64,000 bases of DNA from Nitrosomonas sp. Lineage in GTDB: Bacteria > Pseudomonadota > Gammaproteobacteria > Burkholderiales > Nitrosomonadaceae. The notes beneath the pieces are model-generated. The model saw only the letters and a program-made list of their open reading frames with translations, did no database searches and was not told where the DNA came from. Where the stretch lies: positions 1-64,000 of the forward strand of contig JAJSDU010000009.1 in NCBI GenBank assembly GCA_028577615.1, written 5' to 3'. Shown here one piece after another: positions 18,669 through 27,963 of the stretch. How positions within the stretch are numbered: position 1 is the stretch's first letter; each line of letters begins with the position of its first letter. A program made the position numbers and the translations under genes.

Positions 18669-19007
18669 TTAAAGAAACACACTGAGCAGCGTCAGAAAGC
18701 CTGCTACTGCCACGCCGGCATGGATGAGCACTACATTTTTTGGCGCAACGTTACCTTTTGCATGTATTGAGGCAAGATAGAATCCGCCTAATGCGGCAAC
18801 GACAAGTAGCCCAAGTGCTGCGGTCAGGCGCGAGTCTCCCGAACCTTCCAGCACCAGCATGATCAGCATGATCAAACCTGTTGCGCCTAATAAAGCATGA
18901 ACGATAGACAATGGCCATGGCGCTAATTGTCCGGAAAAAACTTTCATGGCTAATACGACACCGCCAACAGCTGCAATGGCTAAAACTATGATTAAATAGG
19001 TAAGCAT
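18669..19007 (-). CDS. Small four-helix membrane protein of unknown function
   Basis: 112 residues, almost entirely hydrophobic in four segments, with SIVHALLGATGLIMLIMLVL and LIHAGVAVAGFLTLLS placing a histidine in two helices. A strong site GGAGGAGG precedes the ATG at 19007. First gene of a two-gene unit with the DUF2231 protein and divergent from a cysteine-containing regulator. Confidence 0.75.
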   Translation of the reverse strand: MLTYLIIVLAIAAVGGVVLAMKVFSGQLAPWPLSIVHALLGATGLIMLIMLVLEGSGDSRLTAALGLLVVAALGGFYLASIHAKGNVAPKNVVLIHAGVAVAGFLTLLSVFL

Positions 19008-19030
19008 TAAATCCTCCTCCTGAGTAGTGT

Positions 19031-19066
19031 AAAAGCTTATACTTTACTGTATGTTTTGAAGCTTTT
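19031..19066. promoter_or_regulatory. Nested inverted repeat, candidate operator between divergent genes
   Basis: AAAAGCTT at 19031-19038 pairs with AAGCTTTT at 19059-19066, and inside it ATAC (19039-19042) pairs with GTAT (19049-19052). The dyad sits between the regulator gene and the two membrane protein genes, the usual place for an autoregulatory operator. Confidence 0.5.
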
Positions 19067-19117
19067 GCAATAAAAATATGTCGAAACTGGTAAAACTAAC
19101 CATCATCAATATTCAGA

Positions 19118-19762
19118 ATGTCCTCTTTATCATTTTTAGGTCAGAGCCAACAGTCATTGGTCACGGCGTTACTTCACCATCGCAGCGGACTTACGGTGGA
19201 CGAGCTGTCGCAACTGTTATCCATCTCTCGCAATGCAGTCAATCAACATCTGTCGAGCTTGGGAAGCAGCGGTTTCATTCAGAGCGCAACCCTGGCAAGT
19301 ACGGGTGGCAGGCCGGGCAGGATTTATTCGTTATCACCAAGTGGTTTGGAGCTTTTCCAGAGACGCTATTCGTTTTTTGCCAAACTGTTGCTTTCGTGGG
19401 TCGATAAAAATCTGGGTGAACAGGAAACAAAACTGTGTTTGCATTCGCTCGGAGAGCAAATGGCTGGAGAATTCGAAAATCGTATAGCGAAACAGCCCTC
19501 GTCAGCAGATAAACTTCGTGAAGTGGCGGCGATTATGTGTGAACTTGGCTATGATGCACGGGTAAAGGAGATTTCGGAACACTACACTGAAATCATCGCC
19601 AATAACTGTGTTTTCAATCAACTCGCTGAAGAATATCAGGGATTCTGTACACTCGATCTGAGCTTTCTGGCCTCGTTATTAAAAACTGATGTCGAACACA
19701 AAGAATGTATCGTCAGGAAGGGGAATTACTGCTGTTTCGTGATCGCAGGCTATTCTGGTTGA
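19118..19762 (+). CDS. ArsR/SufR-like winged-helix regulator with C-terminal cysteines
   Basis: 214 residues. An N-terminal winged helix (about 10-80: LTVDELSQLLSISRNAVNQHLSSL, then wing GGRPGRIYSLSPSG) is followed by a C-terminal domain of the COG2345 type. Cysteines are spaced C-x12-C-x19-C-x7-CC in the last 65 residues (ANNCVF..GFCTL..KECIV..YCCF), reminiscent of the Fe-S-binding SufR/COG2345 regulators though not with identical spacing. It is transcribed away from two small membrane protein genes, which it probably controls in response to redox or iron-sulfur status. Confidence 0.8.
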   Translation: MSSLSFLGQSQQSLVTALLHHRSGLTVDELSQLLSISRNAVNQHLSSLGSSGFIQSATLASTGGRPGRIYSLSPSGLELFQRRYSFFAKLLLSWVDKNLGEQETKLCLHSLGEQMAGEFENRIAKQPSSADKLREVAAIMCELGYDARVKEISEHYTEIIANNCVFNQLAEEYQGFCTLDLSFLASLLKTDVEHKECIVRKGNYCCFVIAGYSG

Positions 19763-20125
19763 TATAGACAGTGTAACCTCAAAGATGCACCATTTAGTCG
19801 TCTGCGATGGTGTCCTGGGTTTCTGGAAAGCTGTAGTCAATTGAGCGGGCCAGATAGAGGTCAACAACGTTGCTGAATACATAACACGGCCCTGTTTGTT
19901 CAAAACAGCTGCATTTAAAATGAAACAGCAGCCGTGTACCTATGAAATCCTATTTTTAAATATCACATACAACTTTCCTCATCTGAAACTTGTTTTCAGA
20001 CAGATTTCGATTGAGTTTTGTGTTTCGAATGTAATGATATATCAATATGTTATTTTTATTTCAAGATCACGATTCATCGAACACTCTTGTTTCTAAGGTA
20101 AGATGACCACTTTTTCTCACGTGTC
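19763..20125. other. A+T-rich intergenic region upstream of cti
   Basis: 363 bp without a credible gene. A short inverted match ACCAT/ATGGT near 19790-19813 might serve as a weak terminator of the regulator gene. The 3' part is strongly A+T-rich and should hold the cti promoter. Confidence 0.4.
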
Positions 20126-22486
20126 ATGAATGGAGTAGTCTTGAAGAAGTATTTGGCATTGTTGTTCAGCTGTTTACTGATGGGCTGTGATATAGCCCAG
20201 GAATCTATTCCGGATAGATATATGGCATCAAATTCCGAACATGGCAAGCTATACCAGCAACAGATTCGGCCGTTACTCGATCAGCGATGCGTGGTTTGCC
20301 ATGGATGTTATGATGCCCCCTGCCAGCTTAACCTGGCGTCTGCACAAGGTATTGATCGTGGCGCCAATTCGCAGCCTGTCTACAATGGCACTCGGCTCAC
20401 GGCTGCGTCGTTGACTCGCTTATTTGAAGATGCACAATCTGTTGGTGAATGGAGAAAAAAAGGTTTTTATTCCGTATTGAATGAAAAACAGGATGAACAA
20501 TCTTGGCAAAACAGCTTATTCTACAGAATACTGGAACTCGATCGGTTGAATCCATTAAGCAAGGTTGCTGGCGATAATGAAGTCATTCCAGATGAGTTAT
20601 TTGACTTTTCCTTGAACGCCGATCATGTGTGTGCAAACATCGATCAGTTTGACCGCTATGCACAAACGCACCCTTATCGGGGAATGCCATATGGTTTACC
20701 TGGTCTACAGCCAGACGAATTTCAGCTGCTGAAGCATTGGTTGAGAGCTGGATCGCCTCTGACGGAATTGCCTGAACTGGATGCTTCCTATCAACATCAG
20801 ATTCATATCTGGGAAGCATTCCTCAATAATGATACTTCTAAACATCAACTGGTTGCGCGATACATTTATGAGCATTTGTTTCTGGGGCACTTGTATTTTT
20901 CAGAACTTGAAGACAGCAAAAGTGCGATCAAAACATATTTTAAAATCGTACGTTCTCGCACGCCTCCCGGACAAGCCACTAGTCTTATCAGTACACGACG
21001 TCCTTATGATGACCCTCAGGTTGATAGGGTTTATTATCGCTTGCAGCGCGTTCAGAATACGATTACGACAAAAAATCATTTACCCTACGCCCTGAACCAG
21101 GAGCGCTTGAAACGCTATAAAACACTTTTTTTCGACAAACCTTATCACGTAAGCGAATTGCCTGGCTACGAACCCGAAACAGCATCCAATCCATTCAAGA
21201 CTTTTGCTGCGATACCGGCGCACTCACGTTATCGCTTCATGCTGGAGCATGCCCATTTCACCATTAATGGATTTATAAAAGGTTCTGTCTGTCGTGGGCA
21301 AGTCGCGTTAAACGTCATTAATGATCATTTCTGGGTTTTTTTTGTGAATCCTGACCAGGAAGCGCTGGATAATATAGATCAATTCTTAAGAACGCAAAGT
21401 GACCGACTGGATATACCTTCTAAAAACGAAAGTACTGTTGACATTCTGGAGCACTGGCCCGAATATGCAAAATCACAAGCGACTTATTTACGGGAAAAAA
21501 GCGCTGTTTTAAACAAGGTATTAAAAGATAAAAGCGCATTAAATCTGGACTGGATATGGAATGGAGACGGCTATAATCAAAATGCGGCTTTAACGGTTTT
21601 CAGACATTTCGATAGCGCCACCGTTATTCAGGGCCTGGTCGGACAGCCGCCCAAAACGGCATGGCTAATCGACTATCCTATCTTGGAAAGGATACATTAT
21701 TTATTGGTTGCTGGTTTTGATGTATACGGCAATATAGTACATCAGCTTTCAACACGTCTCTACATGGACTTTTTGCGTATGGAAAGTGAGTTTAATTTTC
21801 TGACTTTGCTACCAGGCGAAACTCGTTCTGCACTACGCGACTACTGGTATCGAGGTGCCAGCGACATAGTTAAAGATTACGTCTATGGGCAGCATGCCAA
21901 TTTACTTGCTGAGCCGGATATAAAGTATCCGGAAAACAAGTCTGCCAAAAGTTATTTGTATAGTCAGCTTCAACAGAGTCTTTCCAGGATTTTGTCTGAC
22001 CGATATGAACTTGATTCTGCTTTTACCCCTAAGCAACACCGGCGGATTTTAAGTCGATTGCATGAGATTCAAGGAAATCCCGCCAGCCTGTTGCCCGAAT
22101 TAGGATTTTTAACAGTAATAGACAAGAATCAGGATGACAAAATCTATACGATTTTGCGTAATAGTGCGCATAGTCATATCGCCACTCTGCTAAATGAGGA
22201 ATCAAACCGTATGCCTGAGGAAGATTATATTACTGTCATGCCCGGTTTTGTCGGTGCTTTTCCGGATGCTTTATGGCGAGTTGAAGCAGCGTCACTCGCT
22301 GATTTTGTCGCAAGCATTACTAACTTAAAGAATGAAGATGATTACAGCAGATTGATGTATCGGTATGGTATACGACGCTCAAATAACAACTTCTGGCAAC
22401 ACAGTGATCGATTGCACGAGGCGTTCAGACATTATGATCCCGTTGAATATGGAATCCTGGATTATAGCCGCATTGAAAACCGTTAA
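20126..22486 (+). CDS. cti: Periplasmic fatty acid cis/trans isomerase
   Basis: 786 residues, the usual Cti length. The N-terminus is a lipoprotein-type signal (LLFSCLLMGC), followed at about residue 52 by the heme c site RCVVCHGC, the diagnostic feature of this cytochrome-c-like isomerase. Conserved blocks include YRGMPYGLPGL, RYRFMLEHAHFTINGFIKGSVCRGQVALN and FPDALWRVE. The enzyme converts cis-unsaturated acyl chains of membrane phospholipids to trans, rigidifying the membrane under solvent or heat stress. Monocistronic; the next gene is about 300 bp away. Confidence 0.93.
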   Translation: MNGVVLKKYLALLFSCLLMGCDIAQESIPDRYMASNSEHGKLYQQQIRPLLDQRCVVCHGCYDAPCQLNLASAQGIDRGANSQPVYNGTRLTAASLTRLFEDAQSVGEWRKKGFYSVLNEKQDEQSWQNSLFYRILELDRLNPLSKVAGDNEVIPDELFDFSLNADHVCANIDQFDRYAQTHPYRGMPYGLPGLQPDEFQLLKHWLRAGSPLTELPELDASYQHQIHIWEAFLNNDTSKHQLVARYIYEHLFLGHLYFSELEDSKSAIKTYFKIVRSRTPPGQATSLISTRRPYDDPQVDRVYYRLQRVQNTITTKNHLPYALNQERLKRYKTLFFDKPYHVSELPGYEPETASNPFKTFAAIPAHSRYRFMLEHAHFTINGFIKGSVCRGQVALNVINDHFWVFFVNPDQEALDNIDQFLRTQSDRLDIPSKNESTVDILEHWPEYAKSQATYLREKSAVLNKVLKDKSALNLDWIWNGDGYNQNAALTVFRHFDSATVIQGLVGQPPKTAWLIDYPILERIHYLLVAGFDVYGNIVHQLSTRLYMDFLRMESEFNFLTLLPGETRSALRDYWYRGASDIVKDYVYGQHANLLAEPDIKYPENKSAKSYLYSQLQQSLSRILSDRYELDSAFTPKQHRRILSRLHEIQGNPASLLPELGFLTVIDKNQDDKIYTILRNSAHSHIATLLNEESNRMPEEDYITVMPGFVGAFPDALWRVEAASLADFVASITNLKNEDDYSRLMYRYGIRRSNNNFWQHSDRLHEAFRHYDPVEYGILDYSRIENR

Positions 22487-22793
22487 TCTGCAGTTGCTCT
22501 GAGTGAATCAATTTATTATGTGTATACACAAATTTTGTGGCCTTTGTTTATGGTCGAGTGATATCGCCGAAACCAGTTAAATTACCTCTGGCAAGGCTGG
22601 AGGCTTTTGATTGAGTCCTCCAAAGGGTTTGTTGTTAACCGCTAAAGTGGCATGTCTAAAAACTGGAATGAATTGCTTTTTTGTGCGACTAGTGATAGCT
22701 TGAAAAAGCAATAGATAAAATTTTTCCGCTATTGTCATTTTTCAAATGTTTTGTATGTTTGAATTATTTTCAACAAACCAAAAGGATAAAAAA
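22487..22793. other. Intergenic region with a 12-bp palindrome
   Basis: About 300 bp. It contains the perfect palindrome TGTGTATACACA at 22519-22530 just after the cti stop, and an A+T-rich stretch directly before the coiled-coil protein. No gene was recognised. Confidence 0.4.
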
Positions 22794-23081
22794 ATGACTA
22801 ATAAAGAAGCTTACGTACAAAAAGCACAAGCAAAGCTGGATGAATGGGACGCTCAGTTGAGTAAGTTGAGGGCTCAATTATCCGGTGCGAGTGCCGATGC
22901 GAAGATCAAGTTAAATAACGAAATTGAGTCTCTTGAATCAAAGCGCAGTGATATGAAAGATAAGCTTAATAAGTTGAGAAATGCCAGTGAAGATGCGTGG
23001 GAAGATATGAAAGAAGGTTTTGAATCAGCATGGGAAAGCGTATCTACCTCGTTCAAGGATGCCGTCAATCGGTTCAAATAA
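22794..23081 (+). CDS. Small coiled-coil protein (sll1863-type stress protein-like)
   Basis: 95 residues from ATG 22794, which follows AAAGG; upstream in-frame Met codons are rejected. Highly charged, without cysteine, with continuous heptads (KLDEWDAQLSKLRAQL, IKLNNEIESLESKRSDMKDKLNKL) and a C-terminal amphipathic segment WEDMKEGFESAWESVSTSF. It resembles small coiled-coil proteins of the sll1863 stress family; function unknown. Confidence 0.75.
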   Translation: MTNKEAYVQKAQAKLDEWDAQLSKLRAQLSGASADAKIKLNNEIESLESKRSDMKDKLNKLRNASEDAWEDMKEGFESAWESVSTSFKDAVNRFK

Positions 23082-23176
23082 CACTCTGAATTATCTACCT
23101 AAAAGTAAGATAGCATTGTGAATATGGAATATCGGGCGGAAATAACAAACCGCGATGTAATAAATTTTTGACGGAT

Positions 23177-24880
23177 TCATTCGTTTTTTTTCTTCAATTT
23201 CCGGTACAGCCAGCGCCACAGATAGCTGTCGGGCATAACCTCGCCATTGATGATATAAATCAATGTCCTGGGGTTGTTCAAAAGCTCGGCCAGCGCGCTT
23301 CTGGCGGCTGGCCGGCCGCAAAAGAGAATGCGATCCCGAGGATTGATCTGCAGTGTGGCGTCAGGCAGCAGAAGCGGGGTGTTATCGCGCAACAGCATTA
23401 AAGGCACTAGATCAAGCTTGGTCTCGCGATTGACGGGATCCTGTCCCAGGTGATCAAGCGATATGGACCAGCCCTGCGCCATGAGACCAGTTACGGCAGG
23501 CGCGGAATGACGGTTGATAGCAACGGACCAGGTTTCAGGCACCTGTTCGCCGACAACGCTGACCAGGTGGGCAATCAGCTGATTTGCCCAGGCATTGCTC
23601 TGGCTGCGCGCCAAGTGCAGAAACTGCGCAAGCAGGGGGGTGATCATGTGTGCCAGGCAGGCGTGTGCAATGATATCACTGGGTTGCATGGAAATATCAG
23701 CGCTGAACTGTTCAAAGAGCAAATCGTTGTAACGCTTGTTCTTGCGAATGACGACGAATAAGTCAGGATTCATTTCGCGTGCGGTTATCACAATGGACAG
23801 ATTGTTGATGTCGTTATCGGTTCCGGCGACAATACCAACCGCATCCTTGATGCCCGCTTGTTCCAGTGTACCGGCTTCGGCGCCGCTGCCTGAAATGCAA
23901 TCATCGCATCCGGTCATTTTGGGATCGGCTTCGATTATGACCGTGGTGATACGCGCACGCTGGAGATTTTTGACGACGGATTTGCCAAAGCGTCCATAGC
24001 CGCAGACTATCCATTTCCCGGTAGGCGGACAAACCGGTGATTGCAGGATACGTCCGGGAACACCGGTCAGCCACTCATGCAGCAGGAAGATACCCAGTGC
24101 ATGCACTTCCATCGCCAGCTGATCACCGAACAATGTGTACGGGTTGAAAATGTGATCGGTGCCGAAAGAAGCCATGTTTGCTGTCGTATCCATATTTTCG
24201 GCGCGACCCAGCACCATCAGTGAAGGATTTATCAGCTTAACCGAAATGGCTACAGCAAGGTTTGCATGATCGTCATTGGTGAGCGCCGCAACGCCGGCGC
24301 AAAACGGATGCCGGATTCCCGCCTTGATCAGCGTATCAGGCAGGCGGGCATCCGCGCATAAAGCGGGTATGTCGAATTGGAAATCTTCCAGTTCGAGCTC
24401 GCTGATCCTGAGTTGTTGAATTTCTATAACGACAGCGCGAATATTCTTACGGTCCAGCGCATTAACCAGCAGGCCGCCTGTTTCTCCGTAGCCGCAGATA
24501 ATATAGAAGGGTTCACTGATCCGCTTGACTGATTTGGCGAATCGCGAGGTTCGCACAGCAATTTTCAGGTTTACGTCCTGAACCAGCGTGATAATCGTGC
24601 CTATGGCATAGAACCAGACGATGACAGTCAGATAAATAGAGAATGTCATCCATAAGCGTTGAGCAGTAGAGAACTCGTGCGGTACTTCGCCGAAGCCGAT
24701 GGTTGTGGCGGTGTAGCTGATAATATAAAAGGCTTGAAACAGTGACAGGTACGAAATCTCGCCATTTATCTCAATGCCTGGCATTAATGTCAATCCGCCG
24801 ACCGCGATACCGAAGCTGATAATGACCGCGATCAACGGCGCGCGCATGCGTCGCAGAATCAGAAACACGATGTTATTCAT
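23177..24880 (-). CDS. Ion channel with two RCK/TrkA-N domains (K+ channel family)
   Basis: 567 residues. Two membrane segments flank a pore loop TATTIGFGEVP (about 60), a variant of the K+ selectivity filter TVGYG. Two Rossmann-type TrkA-N domains follow, each with a nucleotide-binding glycine motif: IICGYGETGG (about 128) and IVCGYGRFGK (about 290). Such channels are gated by ligand binding to RCK domains. The next gene upstream in the operon is the DUF6394 membrane protein, 48 bp away. Confidence 0.88.
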   Translation of the reverse strand: MNNIVFLILRRMRAPLIAVIISFGIAVGGLTLMPGIEINGEISYLSLFQAFYIISYTATTIGFGEVPHEFSTAQRLWMTFSIYLTVIVWFYAIGTIITLVQDVNLKIAVRTSRFAKSVKRISEPFYIICGYGETGGLLVNALDRKNIRAVVIEIQQLRISELELEDFQFDIPALCADARLPDTLIKAGIRHPFCAGVAALTNDDHANLAVAISVKLINPSLMVLGRAENMDTTANMASFGTDHIFNPYTLFGDQLAMEVHALGIFLLHEWLTGVPGRILQSPVCPPTGKWIVCGYGRFGKSVVKNLQRARITTVIIEADPKMTGCDDCISGSGAEAGTLEQAGIKDAVGIVAGTDNDINNLSIVITAREMNPDLFVVIRKNKRYNDLLFEQFSADISMQPSDIIAHACLAHMITPLLAQFLHLARSQSNAWANQLIAHLVSVVGEQVPETWSVAINRHSAPAVTGLMAQGWSISLDHLGQDPVNRETKLDLVPLMLLRDNTPLLLPDATLQINPRDRILFCGRPAARSALAELLNNPRTLIYIINGEVMPDSYLWRWLYRKLKKKNE

Positions 24881-24928
24881 TATCAGATGCCGGCTTCCAT
24901 AATCGCTTGAGCGATGTTGCCGGACTGT

Positions 24929-25303
24929 TTACCGGCGCAGGTTTATCGTTTCGGCAATCAAAAGAATAACCGATACGATATTGGCCAGTAACGCGCCGCC
25001 GGACAACGAAACGACATGATTGATCATGACGGTTTCTTCAGGGGTGTCGCTGATCAGCGCGTACAGAATTGCGGCGGCGATAAGGTGCAGATCCGCGACC
25101 AGGCTGGTGGCCAGGTGAACGGCGCCAATCTGGGTGCGGTCTCCGAATTTCAGCACCGTGGCGATCAGACTGACGACTATGGCGGCATACAATTCGTAAG
25201 GATGATGATGCGCCGGATTGTCCATGTCACCGACAAAAAAACCATAATTCAATGACAAGGCAAGCACAATAAAAAAACCAAAAACTACCTTTTCAAGGTT
25301 CAT
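24929..25303 (-). CDS. DUF6394 family membrane protein
   Basis: 124 residues with four hydrophobic segments and conserved NYGFFVGDMDNPAHHHPYEL, KFGDRTQIGA and ATSLVADLHLI. It is the promoter-proximal partner of the RCK channel gene. Function unknown; it may be an accessory subunit. Confidence 0.8.
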   Translation of the reverse strand: MNLEKVVFGFFIVLALSLNYGFFVGDMDNPAHHHPYELYAAIVVSLIATVLKFGDRTQIGAVHLATSLVADLHLIAAAILYALISDTPEETVMINHVVSLSGGALLANIVSVILLIAETINLRR

Positions 25304-25442
25304 GACAGGTTCTGACCCATAGTGAATGATCGTGAGCTGGCGTTATTTTAACTGAAAGTGCGCTTTGCGGTGCTGATACCTGCATGAAGTTCGTCGCGCA
25401 CGGTAAAACTGATCTATGGAATCAGCACCGCATTGGTTCTGC

Positions 25443-26336
25443 TTATTGTGTTTTTTCGATGTACCCTTCGGACTTGTTTCGGTGCTGCCATGCTCGTTCC
25501 CGGACAAAGCTGTTTGACTGGTAATCCTGCATTGCCTGATCAATTTCCGCTCGAGTGTTCATCACAAACGGACCATGTTGCACAATGGGCTCGTGGATTG
25601 GCCTGCCGCTGATCAGTATGAATCGCGCACCCTGTCTGCCTGCAGTAAAAACGGGAGAAGTGTCCGCGCCACCCAGTGTAACAAGGGTATGCGTCGCTAC
25701 GGTTTTTCCGTTGACCTGACCATCTCCTTCGAATACATACAGGAAACTGGCGTTTTCCTTAGGCAAAACATAATGAAATGGCTTGTCCGGTTTCACCAGT
25801 ACATCCAGAAAAACTACCTGAGTGATGTTGTCCACAATCGGTGACACCGCTTTATCCAGACTGCCGGCGATGAGTTTAACGCGATAACCGGGTTTTTCCA
25901 GCACCGGGAATGCTTCCGCCGGATATTCCTGATATTCGGGAACATCCATTTTGTTTGCTGCGGGCAGGTTGATCCACAGTTGAAAACCGCGCAGCAGACC
26001 ATCTTTCTGTTTGGGCATTTCCGAGTGAATCACGCCGCTGGCGGCTTTCATCCACTGTGCGCTGCCAGGCCCAAGATTGCCGGTATTACCCATGCTGTCG
26101 GCGTGCTTCATTTCGCCGTCAATGATATAGGTGAAGGTATTGAAGCCGCGATGGGGATGCGCGGGAAAGCCCGCCATATAATCATCGGGATTCTCGCTGC
26201 CGATGTGATCCAGCAGCAGAAACGGGTCATAACTGCGTAAAGCCGGCGTGCCTATTGTGCGGTGTACGGTAACTCCGGCGCCTTCAGTGACGGTCATTGC
26301 GGGAATCAGTCGCATAACGTTTTCTGCATTCATCAT
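25443..26336 (-). CDS. Pirin family protein (quercetinase-like bicupin)
   Basis: 297 residues. The N-terminal cupin has the pirin metal ligands in FPAHPHRGFNTFTY (two His) and ASGVIHSEMP (His, Glu). The C-terminal cupin lies at about 170-280. AAGGAG precedes two adjacent ATGs, 26336 and 26333; either may be used. Bacterial pirins are metal-dependent and some cleave quercetin or modulate other enzymes; the substrate is unknown here. Downstream of doxX by 66 bp, divergent from a LysR gene. Confidence 0.9.
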   Translation of the reverse strand: MMNAENVMRLIPAMTVTEGAGVTVHRTIGTPALRSYDPFLLLDHIGSENPDDYMAGFPAHPHRGFNTFTYIIDGEMKHADSMGNTGNLGPGSAQWMKAASGVIHSEMPKQKDGLLRGFQLWINLPAANKMDVPEYQEYPAEAFPVLEKPGYRVKLIAGSLDKAVSPIVDNITQVVFLDVLVKPDKPFHYVLPKENASFLYVFEGDGQVNGKTVATHTLVTLGGADTSPVFTAGRQGARFILISGRPIHEPIVQHGPFVMNTRAEIDQAMQDYQSNSFVRERAWQHRNKSEGYIEKTQ

Positions 26337-26402
26337 TTTTCTCCTTATTCAGTGAGTATCTTTTTTACAAGACACAGCATCACTGGATGCTGTGTTGATA
26401 CG

Positions 26403-26804
26403 CTATATTTTATTGATCGTCATGGTGTTACGAGCAAGTCGATCATCGATGCTGTAAGCGCCTGCGCCATGCACCGCGAGCAGCATCAAGCCGCCGGCAA
26501 TCGCAAAATTCTTCATGAACAGAATCGTCTGCATCTGGTCGTCAAAGTTATTGTGGAAGATTGCAGCGGCGGCTATCGAAAATACGGCCAGAAGGACTGC
26601 TGAATACCGTGCTTTCCAGCCGACGATAATGGCCAGTCCGCCAGCGATTTCAAGCAGAATGACAGGTGGCAGCAATGCACCCGGCACCCCCATCGCTTCC
26701 ATGTAACCTTGCGTGCCTGCGTAAGCGCCAATTTTTGTCAATCCGGCAATCAGGAATATATGGCCGAGAAACAGGCGTGCGGTTAATTGCGTGATTTTTT
26801 CCAT
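26403..26804 (-). CDS. DoxX family membrane protein
   Basis: 133 residues from ATG 26804 with CAGGAG upstream; the frame up to 26915 runs through the promoter region and is rejected. Four membrane segments with the DoxX opening ARLFLGHIFLIAGLTKI and FMKNFAIAGGLMLL. DoxX proteins often accompany redox or thiol-stress genes. Transcribed with pirin and away from the LysR gene, which probably controls both. Confidence 0.88.
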   Translation of the reverse strand: MEKITQLTARLFLGHIFLIAGLTKIGAYAGTQGYMEAMGVPGALLPPVILLEIAGGLAIIVGWKARYSAVLLAVFSIAAAAIFHNNFDDQMQTILFMKNFAIAGGLMLLAVHGAGAYSIDDRLARNTMTINKI

Positions 26805-26841
26805 TTCAATCTCCTGTGTTTGTGGTTTATGTTTATCGTTC

Positions 26842-26860
26842 CAACACATCAAGCGTGTTG
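26842..26860. promoter_or_regulatory. Inverted repeat CAACAC-N7-GTGTTG, candidate LysR-type site
   Basis: A perfect 6-bp dyad lies 38 bp upstream of doxX and 90 bp upstream of the divergent LysR gene, where LysR-type regulators bind. Confidence 0.5.
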
Positions 26861-26949
26861 CGATGGTGTACATTATGATTGTTGATGTGTGGATAATAAA
26901 CAGTGATAGAATCAATTAACTGTTCTCTATTTGGCAACAAAAAATATAA

Positions 26950-27963
26950 ATGAATCGATTTGAAAATATGGATACCTTCATCCGAGTCGTGGAAGCGGGT
27001 AGTATCAGCGCTGCGGCGGATGCGCTCGGAATCGCGAAATCGGCTGTCAGTCGCCGTCTCAAGGAACTGGAAGCACATCTCGACGCCGAACTTTTTCACA
27101 GAACTACCCGGCGCATGAACCTGACTGAAACCGGACGCGCCTTTTACCATCAATCGGTTCGCATACTGGCCGATGTGCTTGAAGCGGAGCTTGCCGCTTC
27201 ACAGGCACATGGCACATTAAAGGGAAGCCTGAAAGTGGCCGTGCCTTCGAGTTTCGGGTTGATGCATTTAGGACCGGCGATCAACGATTTTTTACAGCAG
27301 CACCCTCAAATCGAATTTGATCTGGACTTCAACGACCGGCAGGTAGATTTGATGCAGGAAGGTTTCGATCTTGCCATTCGTATCGCTTATCTTCCCGATT
27401 CAAGTTTGATTGCCCGCCGCATTGCGCCGGTTCGGCATGTATTCTGTGCGAGTCCGGGCTATCTTGAAAAACATGGCGCACCGCAATCTCCGGATGATCT
27501 GCCTGGTCATCAGTGTCTGGTTTATAATCTGTTGCAGGATTATCAGCACTGGACGCTGATCGACAGGAATGATCAGGAGCGAAAGATAAAAATCAATCCG
27601 CATATCAAGGCCAGTGCGGGTGAATTTCTGCGTGATGCGGCGGTAAACGGCCAGGGGATTGTTTATCTGCCAACCTTTATCGTCTACCGTGAAATTGAAA
27701 ATGGCGCACTGATTCCAGTGTTGCGGGAAACGCGGGCCAGGCAGATCGATGCCTACGCAATCTATCCGCATACACGCCATCTTTCGCTGCGTGTTCGCGC
27801 TTTTGTGGATTTTTTAGTGCAACGATTTGCAGGAATTCCTTATTGGGACACCTGTCTTGGGCATGAACCGAAGAGCCACGATGCGCATTCAGCGTCACAG
27901 GGGTCTGTAACTAATCCCACATCAGATCGCAGCCTGCCCGTGCTGCGGCATCAAGCAGACTGA
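26950..27963 (+). CDS. LysR family transcriptional regulator
   Basis: 337 residues. N-terminal winged helix (FENMDTFIRVVEAGSISAAADALGIAKSAVSRRLKELE) and a periplasmic-binding-protein-like effector domain (about 90-295). The family averages about 300 residues; the last ~35 residues (DTCLGHEPKSHDAHSASQ onward) are an extra tail that overlaps the 3' end of the convergent DUF1840 gene. The likely targets are the divergent doxX-pirin genes. Confidence 0.9.
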   Translation: MNRFENMDTFIRVVEAGSISAAADALGIAKSAVSRRLKELEAHLDAELFHRTTRRMNLTETGRAFYHQSVRILADVLEAELAASQAHGTLKGSLKVAVPSSFGLMHLGPAINDFLQQHPQIEFDLDFNDRQVDLMQEGFDLAIRIAYLPDSSLIARRIAPVRHVFCASPGYLEKHGAPQSPDDLPGHQCLVYNLLQDYQHWTLIDRNDQERKIKINPHIKASAGEFLRDAAVNGQGIVYLPTFIVYREIENGALIPVLRETRARQIDAYAIYPHTRHLSLRVRAFVDFLVQRFAGIPYWDTCLGHEPKSHDAHSASQGSVTNPTSDRSLPVLRHQAD

